A stretch of DNA of 64,000 nucleotides from Natronoglomus mannanivorans (GCA_025517485.1 JAOPKB010000012.1:117491-181490), one strand, 5' to 3'. Positions 44,262 to 53,610 are shown, counted from the stretch's first letter. Translations and numbers: made by a program. Notes: a model not told the origin generated them from the letters alone.

Positions 44262-44267
44262 TTATAC
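44262..44267 (+). promoter_or_regulatory. TATA box of RecJ-like gene
   Basis: TTATAC lies 27-32 bases before the ATG at 44294, typical leaderless spacing. The next gene upstream starts on the opposite strand at 44141, so this 150-base gap carries divergent promoters. Confidence 0.55.
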
Positions 44268-44293
44268 GCGACCACCCCAAAATACGCCCAACG

Positions 44294-46204
44294 ATGACAC
44301 GTGAGTCCGCCGGCGACGCCGGCGAAGACGGAACTGTTTCCGTCGTCTACGATCTCGATGCTGATTGTACCGCCGCCGATGTCGAATCAAACCAGCCTTA
44401 TCTGGCCGAAATCAACGGTATCGTCGATTACGGCGTCTTCGTCGATCTCTCCGATTCCGTCTCCGGACTCGTCCACGAGTCCGTCCTCGAAGGAACCTAC
44501 CGCGTCGGCGACGAGATGGTCGTCGAACTCGAATCCGTCCGCGATAACGGCGACCTGGCGTTCGAGCCCGCCGAGATCGACGTCGACGACGAGTACGACC
44601 TCGAGCCCGTCGCCCACGACTACGCGCTGACCGGCACCAACCGTCTCGAGGGCAACGTCGGCGAACAGATCCACCTCGAGGGCGAGGTCGTCCAGGTCAA
44701 ACAGACCGGTGGCCCGACGATCTTCCACGTCACCGACGAGTACGGCGTCGTTCCCTGTGCCGCCTTCGAGGAGGCCGGCGTCCGTGCCTATCCCTCGGTC
44801 GAGGTCGGCGACCTCGTCCGCGTCACCGGCACTCCCGAGCGCCACGAGGGCTCCGTTCAGATCGAAGTCGACGGCCTCTCGAAACTCGACGGCGAGACCG
44901 AAGCCGAGGCGCGCGAGCGCCTCGAGGAGGCCCTCGAAGCCCGCGCCCAGCCCCACGAGGTCGAACCGCTGATCGATTGGCCCGCCTTCGAAAAGCTCCG
45001 TCCCGACCTCGAAGGCGTCGCCAAACGCCTCCGACAGACCGTCCTCGAGGGACGACCGATCCGGGTTCGCCACCACGCCGACGGTGACGGAATGTGCGCC
45101 GCGGTACCGGTTCAACTGGCCCTCGAGCGATTCATCGCCGACGTCCACGAGGACGACGACGCGCCACAGCACCTGATCAAACGCCTGCCCGCGAAGGCGC
45201 CGTACTACGAGATGGAAGACGCGACGCGAGACCTGAACTTCGCGCTCGAGGACCGCTCCCGGCACGGCCAGCAACTGCCGCTGTTGCTCATGCTCGACAA
45301 CGGGTCGACCGCCGAGGACGTCCCGGCCTACCAGACGCTGGCCCACTACGACATCCCGATCATCACGATCGACCACCACCACCCCGATCCCGAGGCCGTC
45401 GACGGTCTCCTCGACGCCCACGTCAACCCGTACCTCCACGACGAGGACTACCGCATCACGACGGGGATGCTCTGTGTCGAACTCGCACGGATGATCTATC
45501 CCGAACTCGGCGAGGAACTCCGCCACGTTCCCGCCGTCGCCGGCCTCTCCGACCGCTCGAAGGCCGACGCGATGGACGACTACCTCGCCCTCGCCGCAGA
45601 GGAGGGCTACGACGAGGAGCGCCTCCAGGACGTCAGCGAAGCGCTCGACTACGCCGCCTTCTGGCTGCGCTACAACTCCGGCGACCAGCTGATTCAGGAT
45701 TTGCTGGAGGTCGGCTCCGACGAGGACCGCCACCGCGACCTCGTCGAGTTCTTCGCCGACCGCGCCCGCGACGAGGTCGACGAGCAACTCGACGCCGCGA
45801 TGACTCACGTCGAACACGAGACCCTCGAGAACGACGCCCACCTCTACCGGATCGACGTCGAAAACTACGCCCACCGATTTACCTACCCCGCACCCGGGAA
45901 GACCACCGGTGAGATCCACGACCGAAAGATCAAGGAGACCGGCGATCCCGTGATCACGGTCGGCTACGGTCCAGACTTCGCCGTCCTCCGCAGTGACGGC
46001 GTCCGACTGGACATCCCGAATATGGTCTCGGAACTCGAGGAGGAGGTCTCCGGCGGCGGCGTCAGCGGCGGCGGCCACCTCGTCGTCGGCTCGATCAAGT
46101 TCGTCAAAGGAAAGCGCGAGGAAGTCATCGACGCTCTGGTCGAGAAGATGGCCGCAGCGGATCTCGACGAAGCGCTCTCGAGTGCGGCGCCGATCGACAG
46201 TTAG
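44294..46204 (+). CDS. DHH-family exonuclease with S1 and OB domains (RecJ-like)
   Basis: A 636-residue protein. An S1-type RNA-binding domain (about 32-100; AEINGIVDYGVFVDLSDSVSGLVHES) and an OB-fold domain (about 118-200; VVQVKQTGGPTIFHVTDEYG) precede the DHH domain, with H260-H-A-D-G-D-G and D360-H361-H362. A DHHA1-like region with EVSGGGVSGGGHLVVGS is at the C-terminus. All metal ligands appear present, so nuclease activity is expected on single-stranded RNA or DNA. It is one of the multi-domain archaeal RecJ homologs. It overlaps the end of the secreted phospholipase-D protein by 4 bases. Start chosen at 44294 because of the TATA position. Confidence 0.9.
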   Translation: MTRESAGDAGEDGTVSVVYDLDADCTAADVESNQPYLAEINGIVDYGVFVDLSDSVSGLVHESVLEGTYRVGDEMVVELESVRDNGDLAFEPAEIDVDDEYDLEPVAHDYALTGTNRLEGNVGEQIHLEGEVVQVKQTGGPTIFHVTDEYGVVPCAAFEEAGVRAYPSVEVGDLVRVTGTPERHEGSVQIEVDGLSKLDGETEAEARERLEEALEARAQPHEVEPLIDWPAFEKLRPDLEGVAKRLRQTVLEGRPIRVRHHADGDGMCAAVPVQLALERFIADVHEDDDAPQHLIKRLPAKAPYYEMEDATRDLNFALEDRSRHGQQLPLLLMLDNGSTAEDVPAYQTLAHYDIPIITIDHHHPDPEAVDGLLDAHVNPYLHDEDYRITTGMLCVELARMIYPELGEELRHVPAVAGLSDRSKADAMDDYLALAAEEGYDEERLQDVSEALDYAAFWLRYNSGDQLIQDLLEVGSDEDRHRDLVEFFADRARDEVDEQLDAAMTHVEHETLENDAHLYRIDVENYAHRFTYPAPGKTTGEIHDRKIKETGDPVITVGYGPDFAVLRSDGVRLDIPNMVSELEEEVSGGGVSGGGHLVVGSIKFVKGKREEVIDALVEKMAAADLDEALSSAAPIDS

Positions 46205-48354
46205 TCGGTTTTCGATTCCGTCTCCGTCTCCGTATGTGATCCGGATTCGGATTCGCATTCGGATCTGGACTGAGACACTAATTCTTCCGTCGAGACGAAC
46301 TCGAAGTCGGATTCAGATTCGGTTTCGGTTTCGGTTTCTATCTCGAACTCGGAATCGGAATCGACCTCGAGTCCCGTTCGTCGCTCCGATTCGATCGCTT
46401 CCATCGAGCCCATCTCGACGACAGTCAGTTCACCGCCCGCATCCGTCTCGAGATCGGGGCCGTCGCGGACGTCGAATCCGACGCGCTCGGCCTCGAGAGA
46501 CATCGTCCAGCGGTCTCCGCCCTCGCCGTCCCCATCGAACCGAACGTATCGTCGCCCGACGAGTCCTGCGGCGACGAGGGCGAGCACGAGAACGACCAGC
46601 AGTCCGACCGGGAGCGACCACGACCCGCCCTCCCAGTCCGCTTCGAAGACGTCTGCGTAGAACGAACCGACCTCGTCGCCGTGGAGGACGAGCACGACCT
46701 CCCGGTTCTCCCGGAGCGAATGGTTGTTCCAGTTGACGCTGCCGACGACGGCCGTCTCCTCGTCGACGACGACACCCTTGGCGTGGATCTTCTCGAAGCG
46801 GTTTCGCGGCTCGACGAGCCGTGCCTCCAGAGGCAGGTCCTCCTCGTCGGCCGTTCGCTCGAGCCACCGGACGAGGTCTCGGTTCTCGTCTTCGACGTAC
46901 CACGAGGCGTCGAGCAGGATGCGAACCTCGACGCCGCGGCGGGCCGCCTCGAGGGTCTCCTCGAGGAGCGGCTGGTTCCGACTCCCGATCCGGACCTGCT
47001 TGACCAGCACGGAGTCCTCGGCCGACCGGAGCTGGGCGCGTAGCTCGGATTCGGCGTTGTCGGGTGCCAGCAGGACGTCGACCGAGTCGACCGACACGGT
47101 CTCGGGATCGATCTGACCGGTGAACTGGTCACCGACTGGTTGCGCTTCGACGAACGTCGCGGTTTGTTGATGGTCCGCCCACGGGGTCGTATCTCGGCCC
47201 TCGAAATCGGCGCGAAAGACCGACCTGAGGTGTGTCGCGACGTCGACGTCGTCGACTACGACGGCCCACCCACGGCTCGCCGTGCCGCCGATCCCCGAGG
47301 GCTTCCAGTTCTCGGTCGTGACGATCGCGCTGTCGTCGACGACGGCGTACTTCGCGTGCTGATACTGGTATCGGGCGCCGGGACCGCCGAGAACTCGAAC
47401 GTCCACGCCCGCCTTCTCGAGGTCGTCGACCACGGTCTTCGTCCGGTCGGGCGTTCCACCGACGGGGCCGGACTCCAGTAAGACCTCGACCTCGACGCCA
47501 CGTTCGGCGGCGGCCCGAAGTTCGTCGGCAACGGCCTCCGAGGTGAACGTGTACCCCGCCAGCACGATGCGGTCCTCGGCGGCTGCGAACGTCTCGAGTG
47601 GCACTTCGGGCGCGTCGGGAAGCGTGAACGCTATCACGTCCTCGGCGTCGGTCGTCAGCGCCTCGAGACAGGTCGCGCCGCGGGGCCACCAGTGGCCCGA
47701 CGCTGGATTCTCGTTCGTTTCAGTACCACTCGCTCGAGTCCACCGCTCACCCTCCGGCGCTCGATCGTAGGCGACCCGGTCGACGACCTCACTGCCGTTC
47801 CGGAGTTCCAACTCGTCACCGTCGGCTGCCAGTCGAAGGTGGCCCTCGAGTTCACCGACGGGATGGGTGGTCATCGCTTCGGTCTCCTCGGGTGCCATGC
47901 TGTACGCCACCCGGTCTGATTCGGTCTCGGTCTCGTTCGGGAGCCGAGCGCTCGTGTGACCGTCGGTCAGCGTCCAGTTGCCGTCCTCGAGGGCACCGCC
48001 GGGAACGGCGACGACAACGAACTCGCCGACGTTCCCGTACGTGGTCGGGTTCGGGTACAGTTCGACGATTCGAGGCCGGTCGGCCTCCGCTCCCCGTTCG
48101 ACCGCCGACTCGAGTTCGGCGGCCGTTTCCCGAGCCCCCGCTGTCGGGCCGTCGGGACAGGTCGCCTCGCCGTCGTGGGATTCATCGGGGTCTAGACTGG
48201 GGATCTGGTCGCGAGCACTCGAGTCCGCCGTCGACTGGACCGGTGAACTGTCGAGGTCGTCGAACCCGACACCGCGTTCACCACCCGACACCGGAACGGC
48301 GAGACCGACGAGCAACGTGAAGACGAGGAGACCACCGACCAGTCGGGCGCGCAT
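46201..48354 (-). CDS. Secreted protein with two phospholipase D-like domains
   Basis: A 717-residue surface protein. A Sec signal peptide (about 1-24), a domain that looks like a lamin-tail domain (about 100-210; GEFVVVAVPGGALEDGNWTLTDGH), and two PLD domains follow. The HKD motifs are H333-A-K-x4-D and H524-A-K-x4-D, the second continuing GSVNWNNHS. A C-terminal TM (about 580-605) anchors it, and the last 110 residues form a cytoplasmic or low-complexity tail of Ser/Glu/Thr with repeated ETETESE and SES units. Two HKDs imply one active site. The start ATG is at 48354. Activity could be a phosphodiesterase or nuclease outside the cell. It converges on the RecJ-like nuclease. Confidence 0.88.
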   Translation of the reverse strand: MRARLVGGLLVFTLLVGLAVPVSGGERGVGFDDLDSSPVQSTADSSARDQIPSLDPDESHDGEATCPDGPTAGARETAAELESAVERGAEADRPRIVELYPNPTTYGNVGEFVVVAVPGGALEDGNWTLTDGHTSARLPNETETESDRVAYSMAPEETEAMTTHPVGELEGHLRLAADGDELELRNGSEVVDRVAYDRAPEGERWTRASGTETNENPASGHWWPRGATCLEALTTDAEDVIAFTLPDAPEVPLETFAAAEDRIVLAGYTFTSEAVADELRAAAERGVEVEVLLESGPVGGTPDRTKTVVDDLEKAGVDVRVLGGPGARYQYQHAKYAVVDDSAIVTTENWKPSGIGGTASRGWAVVVDDVDVATHLRSVFRADFEGRDTTPWADHQQTATFVEAQPVGDQFTGQIDPETVSVDSVDVLLAPDNAESELRAQLRSAEDSVLVKQVRIGSRNQPLLEETLEAARRGVEVRILLDASWYVEDENRDLVRWLERTADEEDLPLEARLVEPRNRFEKIHAKGVVVDEETAVVGSVNWNNHSLRENREVVLVLHGDEVGSFYADVFEADWEGGSWSLPVGLLVVLVLALVAAGLVGRRYVRFDGDGEGGDRWTMSLEAERVGFDVRDGPDLETDAGGELTVVEMGSMEAIESERRTGLEVDSDSEFEIETETETESESDFEFVSTEELVSQSRSECESESGSHTETETESKTD

Positions 48355-48410
48355 CGTCGACACTCGCCGCGGGATCGTACTTAAAGAAGAGGACAGAATT
48401 ACGGACCGAA

Positions 48411-49646
48411 TCAGGCGACTTTCTCGGCTTCCGCCTGCACGAGATACGCTCGATCGTCCGCGTACTGGCTGACGGCCTCGAGTGCGGCTTCGGTTCCGAT
48501 CTGGTTGAGCGCCCACGCGGCGCTGGCACGAACGGCGTCGTCGTCGTCGTCCGCGAGGACGTCCGCGAGCGGGTCGATCGCGCGCGTATCACCGATCAGG
48601 CCGAGCGACCGGGCGGCCTGACTCCGAACCTCGTCGTTCTCGGCGACGAGTTTGTTCGCCAGCGGCTGGACGGCGTCTTCGCTGCCGATCTCGCCGAGAG
48701 CCTTGAACGTCGTCTTCTGCAAGAGCGGGTCCGAGTCGGCGTCGACGTAGTCGAGTAAGGTGTCGAGTGGCTCGTCGCTCGCGATCTTGCCGAGGATCGA
48801 GATCGCGTCCTTGTCACGCTTGCCCGCTCGCTCGAGCATCGGTTCGAGCGCCGCCTGGGGACCCATGCGCTCGAGGGCCTCCAGACAGTGTTCTTCCATG
48901 AAGTCCGAGTCGAATGTCTCGAGTGCGAGCAGGATCATCTCGACGTTGCCCTGCTTCTCGTGGACCTTCAGCGCGTGCCACTCCGGCGGGTAGTCCTTGA
49001 TGTGATCGAGGACGTCGTAGTAGCCTTGGACCTCGAGCTGTTCACGCACGGAGAGGTCACTCCACGTCTGGGCGGCCTCGACGTCTGCCTGCAGGTCGTC
49101 GGTCGCCTCGAGCAGCGCCTCGATGGTCTCGTCGTCCTCGTCGGGATCGAGATCCTCCGCTTCGACGGCGGTCCCGACGTTCTCGAGTGTCGCCGTGAGT
49201 CGCTCGAGGAGTTCCTCGTCGTCTGCGAGCGTGATCGAGGTCCCGAGTGCGGCGTTGATATCCTCCAGTGCCGCTCGAATCGCTTCGACGAGTTCCGACT
49301 CGCCCTGTTCGGTCCAGCGGGTCTCGGCGATCTCCTCCTTGGCGTCGTCGATCTCGCCGACGACGTCCTCGGCGTAGGGGCCGCGTTCTTCCTCGAGATC
49401 GGATTCGAGGCTCTCGATGTCGGACTCGAGTTCTTCGACGGGGTCGTCCTCGTCCTCGTCGTCGGTCTCGGGGAGATCCGCGGCCTCGACGTCCGTCTGC
49501 AGATCGTCGATTTCGCGCTCGACCTCGTCGAGGTCCGCTTCGGTCTCGGCGGCCTCGAGTCGTTCGTCGATGGCCTCGAGGCGCTCGCGGAGCGATTCGA
49601 CGGTGACCGCTTCCTCGCCGCCTGCAGTCTCGTCTTCGTCGCTCAT
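48411..49646 (-). CDS. HEAT-repeat protein with acidic coiled-coil half
   Basis: A 411-residue protein. The first half (about 20-210) is a Glu/Asp-rich coiled coil (ERLEAIDERLEAAETEADLDEVEREID). The second half (about 220-405) consists of HEAT/PBS-like helical repeats: ALEPMLERAGKRDKDAISILGKI, ALGEIGSEDAVQPLANKLVAENDEVRSQAARSLGLIGDTRAIDPLADVL. Such domains usually form protein-protein scaffolds, or lyase-type units in phycobilin systems. The ATG at 49646 has GGTGAC just upstream. It lies 56 bases upstream of the phospholipase-D gene on the same strand, so the two may be cotranscribed. Confidence 0.85.
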   Translation of the reverse strand: MSDEDETAGGEEAVTVESLRERLEAIDERLEAAETEADLDEVEREIDDLQTDVEAADLPETDDEDEDDPVEELESDIESLESDLEEERGPYAEDVVGEIDDAKEEIAETRWTEQGESELVEAIRAALEDINAALGTSITLADDEELLERLTATLENVGTAVEAEDLDPDEDDETIEALLEATDDLQADVEAAQTWSDLSVREQLEVQGYYDVLDHIKDYPPEWHALKVHEKQGNVEMILLALETFDSDFMEEHCLEALERMGPQAALEPMLERAGKRDKDAISILGKIASDEPLDTLLDYVDADSDPLLQKTTFKALGEIGSEDAVQPLANKLVAENDEVRSQAARSLGLIGDTRAIDPLADVLADDDDDAVRASAAWALNQIGTEAALEAVSQYADDRAYLVQAEAEKVA

Positions 49647-49745
49647 ACTGTCACCCGGCGGGACGCCGCCGACGTGAGACTCGTGATGATGGCCGTGGCC
49701 GTAGCCGTGACTGCGTTCATACGAACAGGTCGTTTCAGGACGCTC

Positions 49746-50477
49746 CTAAGCGTTTCCATACACGTCGGCCCCGGTCGACGGCGGTTCCTCCCGCCAGTAG
49801 AACCACGGGCTCAGTGCCATGTAGGCGATGCCGAGGGTCAGCAAGGCGTACGGGAAGGTCCGCCCGGCGAACTCGGGAATCAGGATCGCCAGCGCGTGAA
49901 CCACACCCATGATGAGCGCGTCGCGTGCGAGGAGGTCCGGATACTGGATTCGCGAAACCATCAGATAACAGAACGCACCGGTGACCGCGAGGATCAGCCA
50001 CGGATCGTCGACCGGCGCTCCAGCGAGGATCGCCGCACCCATGATCGTCGCGGCCAGCGTCGTCTGGATTCCCTCCGTGTAGTCGTCGGCCGTATCGTAG
50101 GCCGTGTACATCCCGAGTCGGGCTACCGCCATCGCGACGAACAGCGCACAGACGGCCGTGACGAGACCCAACTCGGGGCTCACCGCGTCGAACCCGATCT
50201 CGAGGCCGTCGCTGATGACGACGAACGCGAGGACCGCGGGCGCGATAGCGAAGGAGGCGACGTCGGCAAGCGAATCGAGGTAAGGGCCGGCGGGCGTCCC
50301 GCCGTATCGTCGCGCGAGGATCCCGTCGAGGCCGTCGGCGATCGCTGCCAAGAGGATGAGCCGGGCGGCGAGGTGGATGTCGACGAACGCGACGACGACA
50401 GCGACGAACCCGAGCGCTGCGTTCGCGATCGTCACCACGTCGGCGACACCGAGACGACCGACGAACCGGGGGAGCAT
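49746..50477 (-). CDS. pssA: Archaetidylserine synthase-type CDP-alcohol phosphatidyltransferase
   Basis: Makes archaetidylserine from CDP-archaeol and serine; 243 residues with about eight hydrophobic segments. The CDP-alcohol motif is D48-x2-D51-G52-x2-A55-R56 followed by G64-x3-D68-x3-D72. PYLDSLADVASF completes it. The protein ends in an acidic tail. The ATG at 50477 is chosen because the longer frame adds an Arg-rich leader over the intergenic gap. It sits 99 bases upstream of the HEAT-repeat gene on the same strand. Assignment to archaetidylserine synthase rather than another member is by comparison of length and sequence style. Confidence 0.87.
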   Translation of the reverse strand: MLPRFVGRLGVADVVTIANAALGFVAVVVAFVDIHLAARLILLAAIADGLDGILARRYGGTPAGPYLDSLADVASFAIAPAVLAFVVISDGLEIGFDAVSPELGLVTAVCALFVAMAVARLGMYTAYDTADDYTEGIQTTLAATIMGAAILAGAPVDDPWLILAVTGAFCYLMVSRIQYPDLLARDALIMGVVHALAILIPEFAGRTFPYALLTLGIAYMALSPWFYWREEPPSTGADVYGNA

Positions 50478-50685
50478 ACTCGCGAAATCCGCAATCGGGG
50501 ACCTTACGTGTTTTCGTTTCTCGAGCGGACGGTACTCGAAGTTCCTCGACCGGTGACGCTCGAGATGCGAGGGTTCCTGGTGACGCTCGAGAGACGACCA
50601 TCGTCGCATCGTATCTCGACATAGGACGTCAACCGACCAGAAACTGTGTTTTCGAATCATTTCTCTAAAAGATCACATTCTGGGT

Positions 50686-51852
50686 ATGACAACACATTTG
50701 TACGATCATTCGACAGAATGGAATGTGAATCGGAGAGAGTATTTAACATATTGTGCAGTGGGTGGGGCTGGTGGTCTCGCCGGCTGTCTCGGTGACGAAC
50801 CGGACGCGTTGTTGTGGTCGATCGACGATGACGTGAGAGACGCTGGGTGGGCACTCGCCGACGGCACGATGTACGTTTCGACGGGGGACGCCAGCAACGG
50901 AGATATTCGGGCGATCGATGCGGAAACGGGTGCCGAAGAGTGGTCGTTCAGCTACGAGAACGGAATGTCTCACGGGAGATGGTTCGTTCGTGACGGCCTG
51001 TTGTTCGCGGTGCTCACCATCGCTGGGACCGGACACGACAGTCACTTACTCGCGATCGACGCAGACGGTGGACACGTCGAGTGGAGCGATATCCGACTCC
51101 GATCGCTTTCCTACCCGGTCTACGACGATGGCACCGTTTTCGCACCCGGTGGCGAGCGTGATGACGTAGACGTTCAGGTAATCGACGCCGAGACCGGAGA
51201 CGTACACGCGTCGGTCGAACTGTCCGACGACATCTCGAATGCGTTCGCCGACAACATCGCAGTAACTGAGGACGCGGTGTACGGGTTCGTCAGGCAAATC
51301 GACGACCCGGCCGGTCAGAAAGTGCACGCGAAATCACGGTCGTTCAGATCCACGTACTGGGAGGTCGACGCCGAACCGTACGGGACCAACCTGGAGCGAC
51401 CCGTCGTCGACGACGACACCGTCTACTTCGCCAGCGAAGTTGGCGTGTTCGCTCTCGATGCCGAGACCGGATCCGAACGCTGGCTGTTTCAGCAACGGGG
51501 GAGGCCATCCATGCCCGTCCTTTCGGGGGAAACGCTCTGTGTCTCCAGGGGCGATTCGATCCAAGTCTTCGATACGGAGACGGGGACCCAACGATGGAGT
51601 ACGGACGTCGAGAGCAACCGTCCGGCGGTCGGCGAGCACGCCGTTTATACGGTGGGCGGAGACGGGAACGTCGTCGCCCTCGACATCGAGACAGGCGAGG
51701 AGCGCTGGCGAACGACTATCAACGACGATCGCCCCATCATCGGCGATGGCGAGGATCGGTTCCGCCACGGGTGTCGGATCTGGAACGGGAAGCTGTACGC
51801 GATCAGCATGGACGGAACCGCCTACGCTTTCGACCCGGAGGTGACGGCATGA
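50686..51852 (+). CDS. Tat lipoprotein with PQQ-like beta-propeller, first copy
   Basis: A 388-residue exported lipoprotein. NRREYLTYCAVGGAGGLAGC holds twin arginines and the lipobox with C34. About seven repeats of the PQQ-propeller type follow, each with a core such as AIDAETGAEEWSF, ALDAETGSERWLF, VFDTETGTQRWST and ALDIETGEERWRTT. Such propellers often bind pyrroloquinoline quinone, but the residues for cofactor binding cannot be judged here; noncatalytic scaffold copies (BamB-like) are common in haloarchaea. It is followed by a paralog whose start overlaps its stop by 4 bases (ATGA). Confidence 0.87.
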   Translation: MTTHLYDHSTEWNVNRREYLTYCAVGGAGGLAGCLGDEPDALLWSIDDDVRDAGWALADGTMYVSTGDASNGDIRAIDAETGAEEWSFSYENGMSHGRWFVRDGLLFAVLTIAGTGHDSHLLAIDADGGHVEWSDIRLRSLSYPVYDDGTVFAPGGERDDVDVQVIDAETGDVHASVELSDDISNAFADNIAVTEDAVYGFVRQIDDPAGQKVHAKSRSFRSTYWEVDAEPYGTNLERPVVDDDTVYFASEVGVFALDAETGSERWLFQQRGRPSMPVLSGETLCVSRGDSIQVFDTETGTQRWSTDVESNRPAVGEHAVYTVGGDGNVVALDIETGEERWRTTINDDRPIIGDGEDRFRHGCRIWNGKLYAISMDGTAYAFDPEVTA

Positions 51853-52979
51853 CCTCGCTGAATCGTCGACAGTACCTCGCGGTCGCTGGTACAGGGGTTT
51901 CCGGTGGGCTCGCCGGCTGTGTCGGATCCCTGGAAGAGGCGATTTCGGACGACTCCCACGTACTCGAGACCGACGGCCCCGTCTCCGTCGACTGGTCTCA
52001 CGCGCTCGCTGACGACGCAGTCGGCCGCCCGACAGTGTCGGGAACAACCATCGCCGTCGGCGGACGTGACGGTGAGGTGACCGCAGTCGACGTCGAGAGT
52101 CACGAAACGGAGTGGGTCTACGACGGAACGCCGACGAGAGATCCGTTTCCGGTCGCCTCGAACGACGAGTACGTCTTCGTCTGGGATGTCGATCACGTTG
52201 AGGCGATTCAGTGGGAGAACGGCTCGGTCCACTGGCAGTCCGAACGGGTGTCGGCATCGATGGAGAGCGTCAGATACGGATCGCTCGCCGTCGACGGAAC
52301 GCTCCTGTACGCCGGGGTCGAGCACCCGACGGCGTTCGACGCCGACACGGGTGACTTGCGCTGGGAGAATCGAAACCTGGACGGGCGATCGGAGCCGCCT
52401 GTCTTCGAGGACGACGGGATGTACGTCCCGACCCAGGACGGCGTCGCCGTCCTCGACCGAACGGACGGCTCCATCGTCGAGGGGAGCCCCGACGGTTCCC
52501 CCCTCCGATATCAACAGGATGAACTCTACTCGATGGCGCGACCGTCCGTAACCGACGACGAGGTCGCCTTTCAAGCGGGGGACGTCTACGTCTACGAACG
52601 CGGGACGAACGACTTGCGGTGGCGGGTCGAGGTCGAGGGGCAAAACCACGGTCTCGTGTGTACCGACGAGACAGTGTTCGTTCCCAGCAGAACGGAGCTA
52701 CTCGGACTGGACCTCCAGGACGGGTCCTATCGCACCTCCTACGACGTCGGTACCTTCGACATTGTCACTACCCCCATCGTCGAGGGCGACTCGGTCTACG
52801 TCGGTTGTCGAAACGACACCGCCGAGGAGGGGAAACTCTACGCCTTCGACACGACGTCACGGGATACCAACTGGCGCGTGAGCGTCGACGAACAGCTCCG
52901 GACGGAGCCGGTATTCCACGAGGGAACGATCTACATCGCTGGTACGGACCACCTGTTCGCGCTCACCGAAGAGACGTAG
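51849..52979 (+). CDS. Tat lipoprotein with PQQ-like beta-propeller, second copy
   Basis: A 376-residue paralog of its upstream neighbour. NRRQYLAVAGTGVSGGLAGC (lipobox C24) is followed by propeller repeats such as VTAVDVESHETEWVY, VEAIQWENGSVHWQS, AFDADTGDLRWENR and VLDRTDGSIVEGS. The repeats are less regular than in the first copy. The ATG overlaps the first copy's stop, indicating translational coupling and probably equal amounts. A halocyanin gene with its own TATA box follows after 123 bases, and may be functionally linked. The pair probably arose by tandem duplication. Confidence 0.86.
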   Translation: MTSLNRRQYLAVAGTGVSGGLAGCVGSLEEAISDDSHVLETDGPVSVDWSHALADDAVGRPTVSGTTIAVGGRDGEVTAVDVESHETEWVYDGTPTRDPFPVASNDEYVFVWDVDHVEAIQWENGSVHWQSERVSASMESVRYGSLAVDGTLLYAGVEHPTAFDADTGDLRWENRNLDGRSEPPVFEDDGMYVPTQDGVAVLDRTDGSIVEGSPDGSPLRYQQDELYSMARPSVTDDEVAFQAGDVYVYERGTNDLRWRVEVEGQNHGLVCTDETVFVPSRTELLGLDLQDGSYRTSYDVGTFDIVTTPIVEGDSVYVGCRNDTAEEGKLYAFDTTSRDTNWRVSVDEQLRTEPVFHEGTIYIAGTDHLFALTEET

Positions 52980-53073
52980 TGGCCAGTGAGGCCGATTCGA
53001 GACCAGTCCCATCTCCGTGTTCGCCCTCCTTCCATCCGTTCGTCGGCGTGACTCGAGGATCAAACCACGGTCG

Positions 53074-53079
53074 TTATAT
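53074..53079 (+). promoter_or_regulatory. TATA box of second halocyanin gene
   Basis: TTATAT lies 24-29 bases before the ATG at 53103, consistent with an independent, leaderless transcript for this halocyanin. Confidence 0.5.
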
Positions 53080-53102
53080 CTCAGCTCTTCCAACCGCCAC
53101 GT

Positions 53103-53555
53103 ATGCATCGGCGGGCGTACGTCGCATCCATCGGCAGTCTCGCAGTGGCCGGACTGGCCGGCTGTACCGCCCTCGGCGACGTCGGCGAGAGCGTCTTCGG
53201 CGAGACGGACTACGACATCGGGATGAGCCGTAACGCCTTCGATCCCGAGACGTACAAGGCGACCGTCGGCGAACCCGTCGTCTGGAAGAACACGAGCGGC
53301 GCCGACCACACCGTGACAGCGTACGAAAACGCGATTCCCGAGGACGCCGCCTACTTCGCGACCGGCGACTTCGAAACCGAAGCTGACGCTCGAGACGGCT
53401 GGGAACGAGCGACGGGAACCCGCGGCGAGTTCAATCCCGGGGAGACGTTCGAACACACCTTCGAGGTCCCCGGAACCTACCACTACGTCTGCATTCCACA
53501 CGAACGGGGAGGGATGGTCGGGACGGTCGTCGTCAGCGACTCGGCGAGTGAGTAG
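53103..53555 (+). CDS. Halocyanin (blue copper lipoprotein)
   Basis: A 150-residue single-domain blue copper protein. HRRAYVASIGSLAVAGLAGC has twin arginines and a lipobox at C21, so it is a lipid-anchored surface protein. The copper ligands are H69 (ADHTVTA) and C130, H133 and M138 in YHYVCIPHERGGM, the standard halocyanin pattern. Unlike the copy at 3947 it lacks a long linker and TM anchor. It may carry electrons for the adjacent propeller lipoproteins, or feed a terminal oxidase; the genes before it support but do not prove that link. Confidence 0.92.
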   Translation: MHRRAYVASIGSLAVAGLAGCTALGDVGESVFGETDYDIGMSRNAFDPETYKATVGEPVVWKNTSGADHTVTAYENAIPEDAAYFATGDFETEADARDGWERATGTRGEFNPGETFEHTFEVPGTYHYVCIPHERGGMVGTVVVSDSASE

Positions 53556-53594
53556 GCGAGTGATGAGGCGTTCGGCTCGAGATTGACATCCACC

Positions 53595-53610
53595 CACGAC
53601 GCTAGTCGTG
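53595..53610 (+). other. Short hairpin after halocyanin gene
   Basis: CACGAC-GCTA-GTCGTG is a perfect 6-bp stem with a 4-base loop, 40 bases after the halocyanin stop codon. The sequence before it, TTGACATCCACC, resembles ends of haloarchaeal IS200/IS605 elements. It could be an insertion-sequence end or a transcription-end hairpin. Confidence 0.35.

Noticed and set aside
44387..46258. A 623-codon open frame antisense to the RecJ-like nuclease.
   Set aside because: It mirrors the high-GC coding bias of the real gene on the plus strand, has Val/Asp-rich sequence with no domain, and lacks a start signal. Antisense frames of this kind occur under many genes in the window.
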